Source: Echria macrotheca (Eukaryota; Ascomycota; Sordariomycetes; Sordariales; Schizotheciaceae). From it: a stretch of DNA of 64,000 bases. The stretch lies in the NCBI GenBank assembly GCA_030411725.1, contig MU839835.1, positions 124,001-188,000 on the forward strand, in the 5' to 3' direction. The notes under the pieces are model-generated. The model had not been told where the DNA came from and searched no databases. It was given only the letters and a program-made list of their open reading frames with translations. Made by a program: the position numbers and the translations under genes. This document shows positions 1 to 9,736 of the stretch, piece by piece (the first letter of the stretch is position 1; every line of letters starts with the position of its first letter).

Positions 1-592
1 GGTTGAATAGGGACGAAATTTGGCACAGCACCAGAAAGTCTGGCTGGCGATTTTTTTAGAGCGCGGCTTTGCAAGGGTCTGCGCAGGGAACAGGTTGCGA
101 CACCGCAGACGCAGATGCAGCGGGTTTGTTGCTTTCTGGCGCGTGCGCCTCCGGGAATTGCTTCACTCAACCCGCGCAACGCGCAGCTCTGAAGATTTGA
201 TGTCTCTGTTGATAACTCCTCAAGTTCGACGAGGGCTGATCTTCTAAAACCTTTGCTTCTACCTATGTCATCCAAGATGCTCTGCATATCCTGCTGTATT
301 CCATCTTGGCCATATGGGCGCCCGAGCAACAAGTTCCTGTCCGCCGAGGTACCTTCGGGAACGGAGCTCCCCGCAGCCGCGAATCAGGAGGTAGAATCGC
401 GCAACACCGGCAACTCGGGTGAATGGACCTTGCAGCAGGGTCAATGGATCACCATGTGGGGTTGCAGGCAGTACCCTAACCCTGGTGTCAACATCGTTGA
501 AGAAGCTTGGATGGTACTGATGCTCGACAATAAGGCTAGATACAGCCCCTGCTGAACGTGGAATGGTGAGGATATCTCTGCTGAGAGCCAAG
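1..592. other. Intergenic, no supported gene
   Basis: No reading frame here has convincing protein character. Open frames exist on both strands because of the high GC content, but their translations are arginine- and proline-rich and show no domain. The stretch includes the 3' flank of the leftward gene that stops at 593. Confidence 0.5.
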
Positions 593-1441
593 TCATGTCT
601 TTGCACTTCCCGGAACACTTCCCTGAACGCTATCCCCCTCGCCATCTCCCCAGATATCCTTGCTCTCCTGCTCGACGGCGTGCATGGCCGTAGCAACCTC
701 CTCCAGCTTGGCAACCACATCCAGAACTCCCTGGTTCACTCGTTGAAAGTACCGGTCATTGGCCTCCCGCCGCTTCCTGGCGAGAAGGATATCAACCTCG
801 GTCTCCTCCTCCAGCCTAGCCCCGATCCGTCCAGTGCCTCCCACACCGCTGCTCCCAGGTCTACCGCTCCCGGTCCCCGCCGTGCTCTTAGCTCCGTCCG
901 TGGCCGCACCGGCGGCTTCGCTCTTTCCAGCCCCGTCAGCTCCCGAAGGCCCAGCATCCGCTCCGCCGGGCGATGTCTTGGCGTTCCCGCTGCTACTGAC
1001 AGTTTCGATCGCGTCATCCGCTTCGCTCCGGGCCCACGCCTGAGCGAGTGCGATCTGGGCCATCCGTAGCTCACCCAGCTTGCGTTCGTGATCCGGCCCA
1101 AAGACACGCGTGCCCCCGCTTGCCGACAGCTCGACCTCCTCGAGCGTCGCCTGCATCTCGGCCCAGAGCGCATCCGTCCTATCGGTTGCGCGTGTGGACT
1201 CACCACGAGGCAGCTGAAGCGGAAGGCTGAGGTTCAACGTCGGCGGCGCATTGCTGGCCTTGTTCGGAGCTCTCACTCCCTGGTCGGGTCGAAGGAGACC
1301 GCCACGACCGAGGGCTACGGCGCCGGCCTGCTGGGCCGTGGTGGTAGCAAGACCGGAAGCCATCATGCCGGGGAGGGAAACATGTGATGCCGTCGGGGAC
1401 GGCAAGAGTGCCTTGGACTTCCCCTTGTCGAGTTGCGCCAT
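593..1441 (-). CDS. Hypothetical protein with C-terminal coiled coil
   Basis: I do not recognise this 282-residue, apparently intronless protein. The first 100 residues are low complexity. Residues 100-150 form a charged helical stretch (motif ERKLGELRMAQIALAQAWAR), followed by a Gly/Ala/Ser-rich linker and, near residues 215-262, a predicted coiled coil (RKRREANDRYFQRVNQGVLD). That last segment reads like the conserved core. The start is the ATG at 1441, which lies 387 bases from the divergent RPS23 start, so the two probably share a promoter region. It may be a small scaffold or complex subunit, but nothing in the sequence proves a function. An additional 3' exon cannot be excluded. Confidence 0.55.
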   Translation of the reverse strand: MAQLDKGKSKALLPSPTASHVSLPGMMASGLATTTAQQAGAVALGRGGLLRPDQGVRAPNKASNAPPTLNLSLPLQLPRGESTRATDRTDALWAEMQATLEEVELSASGGTRVFGPDHERKLGELRMAQIALAQAWARSEADDAIETVSSSGNAKTSPGGADAGPSGADGAGKSEAAGAATDGAKSTAGTGSGRPGSSGVGGTGRIGARLEEETEVDILLARKRREANDRYFQRVNQGVLDVVAKLEEVATAMHAVEQESKDIWGDGEGDSVQGSVPGSAKT

Positions 1442-1828
1442 GGTTACGGATTACATTGTTGCCTTGCGTTGTGAACACAACGTTCCGCGTCCTTGTTCGG
1501 ATGCATGGGTGGTGACCAGCTGAAAGTGAATATGCATTTGGAGAGGCTAAGCAGTTGTGGAGGGGAAGCCCCACACTCTTTCACCGCCCGAGGCAGAATC
1601 TCCCCCACCAATCAGCTCGCTAGGGCTTTCTCGCACTACCGCAGAATTTCAGTCGCAGGCAAAAAAACCAACGACTCCAAGCCAACTTTCAGTCACAACC
1701 AGAGTCCGCGATCAACAACAAATCGGTACGTCCACCCGTTCCTGCCGCCTGCAGCACGTCAACCTCGAGAATACCCATCGCACATTTACTCAAACCCGAA
1801 TTTCAATCGCTAACTTGGTCAAGCAATC
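1442..1828. promoter_or_regulatory. Divergent promoter of RPS23 and coiled-coil gene
   Basis: This 387-base gap separates two divergent starts. The side next to RPS23 is rich in short C/T and CA stretches, as is usual in leaders of fungal ribosomal-protein genes. No TATA box was identified with confidence. Confidence 0.45.
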
Positions 1829-2489
1829 ATGTCTGGTGGAAAGCCCCGTGGTCTGAACGCGGCCCGCAAGCTGCGCAACAACCGCCGCGAGCAGCGGTGG
1901 TCCGATTTGCACTACAAGAAGCGAGCGCTCGGAACTGCCTACAAGTCGAGGTACGAACCTTCGCGAGGATACGAATTTCGAATTGGGGAGGTGATGGACT
2001 GACAGAGGACAGCCCGTTCGGTGGTTCGTCCCACGCCAAGGGCATTGTCCTTGAGAAGGTCGGCGTTGAGGCCAAGCAGCCCAACTCGGTGGGTGATACC
2101 GATCGATCTCCTCGTCGTTCCCGATCTAACACGGATGATCCAGGCTATCCGAAAGTGCGTCAGGGTCCAGCTCATCAAGAATGGCAAGAAGGTCACCGCT
2201 TTCGGTACGAACCCCCGATTACGACGAACGATACCCCGACTCGTTGCTAACATGATTCAGTCCCCAATGACGGTTGCTTGAACTTCGTTGATGAGAACGA
2301 CGAGGTCCTCCTCGCTGGTTTCGGTCGCAAGGGCAAGGCCAAGGGTGATATTCCCGGTGTGCGATTCAAGGGTAGGTCACGCTTTTGCCACACACTGGCG
2401 TGCAGTACTGACGGTCAACAGTCGTCAAGGTATCTGGTGTCGGTCTCCTAGCTCTGTGGAAGGAGAAGAAGGAGAAGCCCCGGTCATAG
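1829..2489 (+). CDS. RPS23: 40S ribosomal protein S23 (uS12)
   Basis: This is the small-subunit decoding-centre protein uS12. Five exons give a 145-residue protein: 1829-1950, 2013-2088, 2144-2204, 2261-2371 and 2422-2489. All splice junctions keep frame. The translation matches the family along its length: N-terminus [20 protein letters not shown], the [13 protein letters not shown] segment, the conserved [16 protein letters not shown] loop containing the universally conserved PND of the decoding site, and a basic end KEKKEKPRS. Length equals the eukaryotic norm of about 143-145. The four small introns (55-62 bases, and 50 bases for the last) are typical of fungal ribosomal-protein genes, where many short introns are common. 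It lies convergent to COQ2, about 250 bases away. Confidence 0.97.
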
Positions 2490-2737
2490 ATGGCGAGCGA
2501 TATGGAAAACGGCACGGTTGGGGCATGCGGAGTCTACGAGGCTTTTTACTTTGGCATTGAATTTCAGTTGAGGGAATCTGCACTCTCATGGTAGACATGG
2601 TCCGGAAAATCAGAGATCATTGAACCACAGACTGGCCTGTCAGAAACGGCGTCCTGTGATGAAGCGGGTTGCGTTGCCACGAGGCATGGGACTGGTCTAT
2701 ACGAGATGTTCTAATGCTACATGATACAAGTCTTTGT

Positions 2738-3931
2738 TCAAGCCTCCTCCTGGCTGTCGTCCCGCTGGACATATCTTACAACATAGTCGGCTGCCAGCCC
2801 GAGGCTGATTGCACCTCCCGTGAACCAGCAACCGTTGATGAACCACCACCAGCAGTTCTTGACGCTCTTCAGGTTGACCTTCTTGATCATGACGCCCAGA
2901 GTGACCATGGCACCGCCGCAGCTGCCGATGAAGAATGCTGGGCCGGCGCCACTTGCGATGCCAGCCCCCGCGAGCAAAGCAATCTGCACAGCTGCCAGCC
3001 CGGTCAAGACTTGCTTGGTCTCGGCATCGTGCTTGAGCGCAATGCTCTTGATGCCTGCCTTGGCATCGTCCTTGATGTCCATGTGCGCATAGATCATGTC
3101 GTACAAGATGGTCCAGGCGACATTCGAGGCATACAGCAATCCCGCCGCCGTCAACGCCGCCCCGTTGGCCAGCAAGTCGACACCCAGCGCCGGGAAGCCC
3201 ATGATGGCTCCCCACGAGAAGGTCAGCCCCAACATGGCCTGGGGGTAGTAGGTCACGCGCTTGGCGAGCGGATACGCAGCAACGAAGAGCAGACTCGGCG
3301 TGGCGTACCAGAAGCACTCGAGCGGGAACTGCAGGAGGACGGCGAGGCCGGCGAGCAGCTGCGTGCCGGTGAAGACGAGCCCCTGGAACGGCGTGATGGC
3401 GCGCCGCGCGATCGGCCGGAACTTGGTCCGCGTCACGTGCGGGTCCAGATTGCGGTCCCAGAGGTCATTGATGGCGCAGCCGGCGCCGCGCATGATGACC
3501 GCGCCGGCGAAGAAGAGGAGGGATGTCCCGATCACGGTGGTGGGGGTGGCCATTGGGGTGGCGAGCGGCGCGGCCATCAGGGTCGAGAAGAGACATGGGA
3601 AGTAGAGGTAGTATGTGCCGGCGGGCTTGTCGAGGCGGATCAGCTCGGCGTAGGGGACCCATGATGCCGGGAGGTGGGAGAGCAGGCCGGTCTTGGGTGG
3701 CGTGTAGACTTCTGGAGTTTGGGGGAGCGGGACTGCTGGGGCCGAGAGGAGCTTCGTGGTGGCGTGGTATGCGACATACTGATGGGATGGCCGTTTGTAG
3801 AGTTCAAGGGCGAGTCGCGGTGGCTTTTGAGACTGTAGAGCTTTCGAGCTCAGCCGTGGTAATGATCGGGCGTGCCATCCATTGTGGGATATATGCCTGA
3901 GAGGCAGTCCGGATATCAAACGAGTGGACAT
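2738..3931 (-). CDS. COQ2: 4-hydroxybenzoate polyprenyltransferase, mitochondrial
   Basis: COQ2 attaches the polyprenyl tail to 4-hydroxybenzoate, the first membrane step of ubiquinone synthesis, in the mitochondrial inner membrane. The single-exon ORF encodes 397 residues. Residues 1-80 are Arg/Ser-rich and acidic-poor, as in a mitochondrial presequence. The UbiA-family signatures are intact: the first aspartate motif NDLWDRNLD (residues 155-163, binding Mg-prenyl diphosphate) followed by RPIARRAI, and the second motif YDMIYAHMDIKDD (277-289). Several hydrophobic segments lie between and after them. Length fits the fungal family. It is divergent from the JmjC gene across 540 bases. Confidence 0.96.
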   Translation of the reverse strand: MSTRLISGLPLRHISHNGWHARSLPRLSSKALQSQKPPRLALELYKRPSHQYVAYHATTKLLSAPAVPLPQTPEVYTPPKTGLLSHLPASWVPYAELIRLDKPAGTYYLYFPCLFSTLMAAPLATPMATPTTVIGTSLLFFAGAVIMRGAGCAINDLWDRNLDPHVTRTKFRPIARRAITPFQGLVFTGTQLLAGLAVLLQFPLECFWYATPSLLFVAAYPLAKRVTYYPQAMLGLTFSWGAIMGFPALGVDLLANGAALTAAGLLYASNVAWTILYDMIYAHMDIKDDAKAGIKSIALKHDAETKQVLTGLAAVQIALLAGAGIASGAGPAFFIGSCGGAMVTLGVMIKKVNLKSVKNCWWWFINGCWFTGGAISLGLAADYVVRYVQRDDSQEEA

Positions 3932-4471
3932 GATGTGTACATATGGCCAGTGATCCTGGAGATATGAGCAACGGGAAGTCTTGAGAGAGCACGGGCAACT
4001 GAAGAAAAAGCAAATCTACACACTCACTGGCCAGGATCATCGTCACATCAACGACGCACACGCCATCACCCAAAGTTTGACTTCAAGGTATTCCGTACGT
4101 GATATTCCGGACAGCAAACTCTGAATTTCTTATTGTTGGAATGCAAGTGGTGGATGTCTCGCCCGCACATCTGCCGAGGTGTTCGCTGCCTCATTCCTCA
4201 GCCACAGATTTGCAGAGCTAAGCTGTAGCTACAGCATCACTGATTGGCCCAAAAAAAAGTTCCCCCGCCGTTCGTCGCGTCTTCAATTGCGATAAGGCCA
4301 GCCGCGCGATGGCAAAGTCCGTCTAAAATCAAGACTCAACAAACTCGAAGCAAAGATTAGAATCCTACAGCAACATAGAGGTTCTCGAGGCGTGCCTCCG
4401 AGACCATGACCTAGATATCGACAGCCACACCTACTCGGCCCGCTTCGGGAGCACTCAACGCAGACGTCAAA
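3932..4471. promoter_or_regulatory. Divergent promoter of COQ2 and JmjC gene
   Basis: This 540-base gap lies between two divergent starts. Nothing else coding was seen. A GC-poor centre (about 4100-4260) contains an A-run near 4250, and the part just before 4472 is the JmjC 5' leader. Confidence 0.45.
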
Positions 4472-7400
4472 ATGCCGACGGCGCTTCATCCACAGGCCAA
4501 GTTCGACCCCATCCCGCCAGACCTCGATCTCCATGCCCTCGTCGAACGGACGCCACATTTCCAATGGGTGACTCGAATCACGGCGGCACAGATCCGCAAC
4601 ATTGGCCCCCAGGAGTTCGAGAAGCTGGTCTTTCTGCGCGTCATCCAGCAGGGAAAGCCGCTCGTGATTGAGAAGTGGAATGACCGTCTTCCCAAGTCGC
4701 TGTTTAGCGCAGACTGGCTAGAGAAGCAGTACAACAAAAAACGTACGTTTCCCAAGCAGCTCATGGCTTGTACTAACTCCCCGCAGAGGAAAATGTCCGC
4801 GACATTGTTGCCCAGACCGACATCCCCATGACCACGGGTCACTACCTACGGTCGATGAAACAGCTCACGAACCAGTGGACTCCCGCTACCTTCCGGGACG
4901 AGAGACGACAACGTCTATACCTCAAAGACATTGACTGCCCGCCCGAGTGGTTCGACCGGCTCCAAAAGATCATCCCTCCTAATGTCTTCTACATGAACGA
5001 GAATGTCGACAAGAAAGGCGGAAGTAAGTCGGGGGAGGACCTGGACATGTTCCAGGAAGGATATTCGGCTGCCCCCGCGGGTGATTTGATGAGCAGCCTG
5101 CCGGAGCAGATGCGGGCGCAGAATCTCATGTGTTACATTGGACACGAAGGCACGTACACACCGGCACACAAGGAGATGTGTGCCAGCTTGGGACAGAACA
5201 TCATGGTTGATGCTTCGGGCGATGAAAATGGCGAGAAGCCGGGAAGCTCCATCTGGTTCATGACCGAGACCAAGGATCGTCAAGTGGTCCGCGAGTATTT
5301 CCTCTCGATGCTGGGCCACGACATCGAAATCGAGAAGCACTTTGCCCAGATCAACGCCTGGAAGAAGGCTACGTTCCCGGTGTATATCGTCGAACAACGG
5401 GTTGGAGATTTCATCCTCGTCCCACCACTGGCGCCGCATCAAGTCTGGAATCGCGGTACCAGAACCATCAAGGTCGCGTGGAATCGGACGACCGTCGAGA
5501 CCCTCGAGATGGCTCTCCACGAAGCCCTGCCGAAAGCCCGACTCGTCTGCCGCGACGAGCAGTACAAGAACAAGGCCATCATCTACTACACACTGGAGAA
5601 GTATGCGAGAGAGATGAAGGAGATGGAGGAGAGTGCAGACATTGGAATCCTCGGCTTTGGTCAAGACCTCGTTAGGAACTCGACGAGAATGAAGCAGATG
5701 GCGGCCGACTTCAAGTCCCTGTTCCGCCTCTTTACAGAAATCCTAGTCGATGAGATGTTCGCCACCAAGGAGAAAGACGTCGAGTACATTGAATTCGACT
5801 CGTGCATCACCTGCTCGTACTGCCGAGCCAACATCTTCAACCGCTTCCTGACGTGCAAGCACTGCGTCCGCCAGCTCGTCAACGGCGATGAGGACACATA
5901 TGACGTGTGCATGGAGTGCTACGCCATGGGCCGCTCCTGCCTGTGTGTTTCAAACCTCAGCTGGTGCGAGCAGTGGCGGTGGTCGGAGCTGGTCGACCGG
6001 TATGAGGAGTGGCGCGCGCTGATCATCAAGAACGACGGCTTTGTGAGCCTAGAGCATTCACCCCCGCCGCTGGAGCTGGCGAGAAGACGGTCCGGCAAGA
6101 AGTCACTGGCCCAGATTTGCCAGGAGCAGCTCAGGAGACGGCCGTGGAAAGATCTCTCGATCATTGAAAAGCCGGCGCCGCCGCCCGAGGACGAAACGTC
6201 CGAGGTTGAGATTGGTGAGAACGGCCGCCCGTTGAAGAAACATACGAAACGCAAGAGGAAGAAGGGTGACGTGTATGCGTGTCATGTCTGTGGGCACAAG
6301 GACTACTGCTACCGACTGGCCTTTTGCTCCAACGAAGGCTGCACCAACGCATATTGCTTCGGAGTTCTCTACAGAGCCTTCGACCAGATGCCCCAGGACA
6401 TACTTCAAGCCTTGAGGTGGGAATGCCCGAAATGTCAGGGCATTTGCAACTGCGCGGCGTGTCGCAGGGCGGGCAACAGCAACCCGTACATCCCGAAGAA
6501 CACGACGCTTGGTCACGACACTCGACCCATCGCCGACGACCGCAGTGTCGAGTCGCTTGTCGACTTTAGAGTACATAATCTCACCTGGCTCAAGAGCGTG
6601 GGCGAGGAAGGACGCAGCGTGGCGAGCAAGCGTATCCAGCGACTACAGCAGGCGGCCGAGTCGGAGAAAGCACGGGAAGCGGACCTCGCACATCAAGTTC
6701 CGGTGCTGCCCGACAGAGAGCTCGCCGAAACCCTAGAAGCCGCCGCGAACGGGACTGGCCCTCAGGATGCGCCCAACCAGAACGGCGTCGGCGGCACGGC
6801 CCAAGGCAATCTCCAGGAGCCAGGAATGCCTGTTGCCGACATGTCCATGGGCCAGGGCGCGTCTGACTACCCCGATCCATCCATCCTCAACCACACTGTT
6901 GGAAGGGGTTACTACGAGCAAGATGACAGTCCGGACAGGATTTTGTTCGACCCCTACCAGGCTCCCACGAAGGAGGCACTGGTTGTGGACGAGGAGCCCG
7001 AGATGATGTCGGAATACCTGAAGAAGCAACTACGGATTGCCAAGCGGAGGACGAGGAATGAGGACGATGATCCGGACTTTGCCGCGCCACGCTCGCACTG
7101 GCGAAAGAGGCCCAAGATTGACCACGCTGAAAAGGCAGACGCACAGCACGATGTCCTGGACAACATGGATCCTGCATTGTTCAGCGGCGACCAGGCGATG
7201 CTCGATGCTCCTGGCGATCCCGACAGCTCAGCGGAACAAGGCGGAGCTACGGCTGATGCTTCAGGCCAAGAAGCAGGGGGGGATGCTGAGCACCGACCTT
7301 TTTCGCCCAACCGACCAGCTCTCAGACATGCACGACCTAAGGAATCGTATTTGGAAGATCAACAGGAGGACGAGTTCAACGACGTGTTTGTCCCGCGGTC

Positions 7401-8652
7401 TCAGAGACCGCCAGAAGGCATCACCAACTATGATCCCGAGGTCGCCAGCAAAGATCCGCTTGATGTTGCCGCGGCTGCCATTTTTTCCGCTGCTCCTGCT
7501 GCGCCTGCTCAGGAGGCACCGCAACCAGAGAAGAAGAAGCCTGGCCGAAAGCCTGGTCGTCCGAAATCCATAGGTTCCCAGGCCACACCTAAGACGCCTG
7601 CACCTGGCAGCGGAGGACCGAAGCCACGCGGACGACCTCCTCGTTCTGCACAACCATCAGCCCCCGTTGCGGATGAGGATAACGACTCGGCCGATATTGA
7701 CGCTCAGTTGGCGGAGCAGCTCAACGCGTTCGACGATGATGGCGAGTTTATTGCTCCAGCGTCTTCATCGACTCCATCCATCCATCCGCTTCTTAACCAA
7801 CCCAAGAGGCGAGGTCGGCCGCCGCGGGCCTCCTTGCCGGAAACAGCCTCTGCCGCACCTGTGTCCGCCTCGCCGTCCTCGTTCATGTCAATGGCAGACC
7901 GGATGAAGCTCAAGGGGAAGAAGTTCAAGATTACGGCACGAAAGAGTATAAACGAACCCTCGGGGTCGTCAGGGGCAAGCCCCTCCGTGCCGCTCCCGAC
8001 GATAGAGGCTCCAGAGTCTACCGCATCTCCGTCTGTTACCACGCCGGCCGAGGAGAGCCCAGCCCCGACGGAAGCAAAGCCGGCCCCGAGGACGGCTATC
8101 AGAGGTAGAGGTGGTTTCCGGGGGCGGGGCAGGGGCCGAGGCGGAGGTAGACCTGCAGGCCGAAGCGTCAGCAGCAAGCCTGTGTCTACGAGCGAGAGTA
8201 CATCAGACGAGTTCGACCCTACCGCAGCTGAAGAGGAGGTATCATCGGATGAGAACAGCCCATCACCGTCGCGAGACGCTTCCGTGTCGGAGAGTGGGTC
8301 GTTCTCGCCAGAGCCTGAGCCGCCACGGACGGTTTCCAAGGTTACAGCTCCTAAGCCGGCAACCAAGGCGATTCCTGAACCAGAGGTGTATCGATCACCA
8401 TCGCCGCCTCCGAGACCTGCCGGTCCGACGGTGGTGAGGCTGGACTCGGTAGAATTAGGGTCGGGGACTGAGTCGGAGAGCGCAAGTGAGGAGAGTGAAG
8501 CGAGTGTTGCTAGCGACTCGGACTCGGACGATGAGGATATTCCGGCACACAAGGGCCAGTTTAGCGGGACCAAGCTTGCCACGCGCGGTGGGGGCGTAAG
8601 GGGTAGAGGACGAGGTGGACGCGGACGAGGTCGGCCACGGTTGAATGCGTAG
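4472..8652 (+). CDS. JmjC-domain, 4CXXC_R1 zinc-finger, AT-hook chromatin protein
   Basis: This predicted chromatin regulator has 1378 residues. Exons are 4472-4742 and 4787-8652, with a 44-base intron containing TACTAAC. Residues 150-320 form a JmjC-type cupin: the metal-ligand pair is in TPAHKEMC (H218, E220) and the distal ligand in LAPHQVWN (H308). A first Cys cluster (about 430-475, CITCSYC..CKHC..CMEC) is followed by a 4CXXC_R1 finger (about 589-650) ending WECPKCQGICNCAACRR, the same signature as in human CDCA7. After residue 1000 come AT-hook-like cores (GRKPGRPK, PRGRPPR, RRGRPPR), a Gly-Arg block near 1195 and an RGG-rich tail. JmjC proteins are usually Fe(II)/2-oxoglutarate histone demethylases. 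The R1 finger suggests a link to methylated or hemimethylated DNA. Substrate is unknown. Confidence 0.9.
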
Positions 8653-9145
8653 CCAGGGTGAGCTAGTTGGTGAGCAAGCTGGGGGCAAGCTAGTGAGCAT
8701 GCTGGCGGGCAAGCTGGTGAGTAAGCTGTGAGCAAAGCTGGTGTTTTTGTATTTATAATGCTTGTTTGGAACGCTCAGCGGACGGTACGGAACGAGCCAT
8801 GTATCATGACGGGGTTTTGGTAGGACTAGGTCAAGTGTCGGAGTACGAGATGGATTTTGCGATTTGATCACCAGCGGAGCATGCGGCTCTCGGTCCCAAC
8901 GATGGATTGTTGATTTACCATTTCAGTCCCTGTGTGACGATGCAGTGTCGATTTACCATTCAAGTCTCTCTGCGACGCGCAATGTACAATACAATGAGAA
9001 TGCCCCCTTGATCAGGTTCGGCCTCGTACCAGACCTACTAGGCTTCTAGGCCTACAAGGACAATGCAAACGAACAAAAATGCCAGCCAGCCATCCATCCA
9101 TCGATCCATCCATCAATCCCTTAATAAAATGAAGAGAAAACAAAA
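8653..9145. other. Convergent 3' intergenic gap
   Basis: This is the space between two gene ends. It contains short direct repeats of an agctggtgagcaagctgg-type unit around 8655-8740 and a tract of repeated ccatc units near 9085-9115. No gene is visible. Confidence 0.5.
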
Positions 9146-9736
9146 TTACATGTTATCCTTCATGCTCGTCCCCGCCTTCCGCGTCTCCTCGGCATGGTGC
9201 TTCGTCTGCTCCTGCAGCCGCTTGAGGGCCGCCTCGCCCGCCTCGCCGGGCGTCATGCGGTCCGCCTTGACCGTCTCCTCGCTGACCGAGGCGAGCTCGG
9301 GCTTCCAGTGGCCTTGGCCGCGCTTCTGCTTGGAGAGGGAGTCTTGTTTGTGGTGTTCGAAGTCTTCTGGGTTTGGGTCTTCTTTTCTGGTGCGTTAGTA
9401 TTCTGTTGGGTTTGTGTTTGGGTGTGTGTATAAGTGGGAATGGGTGTGTGTTTTTGTGTGTGTGAGTGGGTGGGAGTGTGTCTGTGTGGTGATGCGTGTT
9501 TTAGGGGTAGGAAAGGGGGGGAGGACGACGGAGGGAGGTAGAGGTGAGGGGGGAGGTGAGCTAATGAAGGTAAGGAGGATGGACGTACGGCTCGAGCTCT
9601 CCTTCAGATTGCGCGTGGTTGTTTGCGAGAGGGATCGTTGAGCTGCGACGAGGGATCGGGAGATGGAGACGGGCGTCGTGGTGGTGGTGCGGGCGCCGGC
9701 GCCGGCGGCGCGGAGGAGGAGGAGGCGGGCGGACAT
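9146..9736 (-). CDS. Small predicted mitochondrial protein, conserved but unnamed
   Basis: Two exons are proposed (9736-9589 and 9366-9146), giving about 122 residues. The N-terminus (MSARLLLLRAAGAGARTTTT, then Arg/Ser/Thr-rich, no acidic residues until about 45) is a classical mitochondrial presequence. The mature part is charged and helical and contains DFEHHKQDSLSKQKRGQGHW and KPELASVSEETVKADR, which read like a conserved core of a small fungal family. I cannot name its function. The donor GTACGT after 9589 fits phase with a CAG acceptor just before 9366. An alternative AAG acceptor about 12 bases upstream also keeps frame. The intron is about 220 bases and contains long CA/TG microsatellite-like sequence. 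Confidence 0.7.
9411..9500. repeat. GT-rich microsatellite inside intron
   Basis: On the plus strand about 90 bases consist mainly of GTGTGT, GGGTGTG and GAGTGGG units. They lie inside the intron of the small mitochondrial protein gene and probably reflect replication slippage. Confidence 0.6.

Noticed and set aside
268..720. Leftward frame of 150 codons overlapping the end of the 593-1441 gene
   Set aside because: No domain character was seen, and it overlaps the better-supported frame.
2669..3664. Open frame of 331 codons opposite COQ2
   Set aside because: It is a shadow of the COQ2 codons. The COQ2 strand has complete UbiA motifs and the opposite translation is low complexity.
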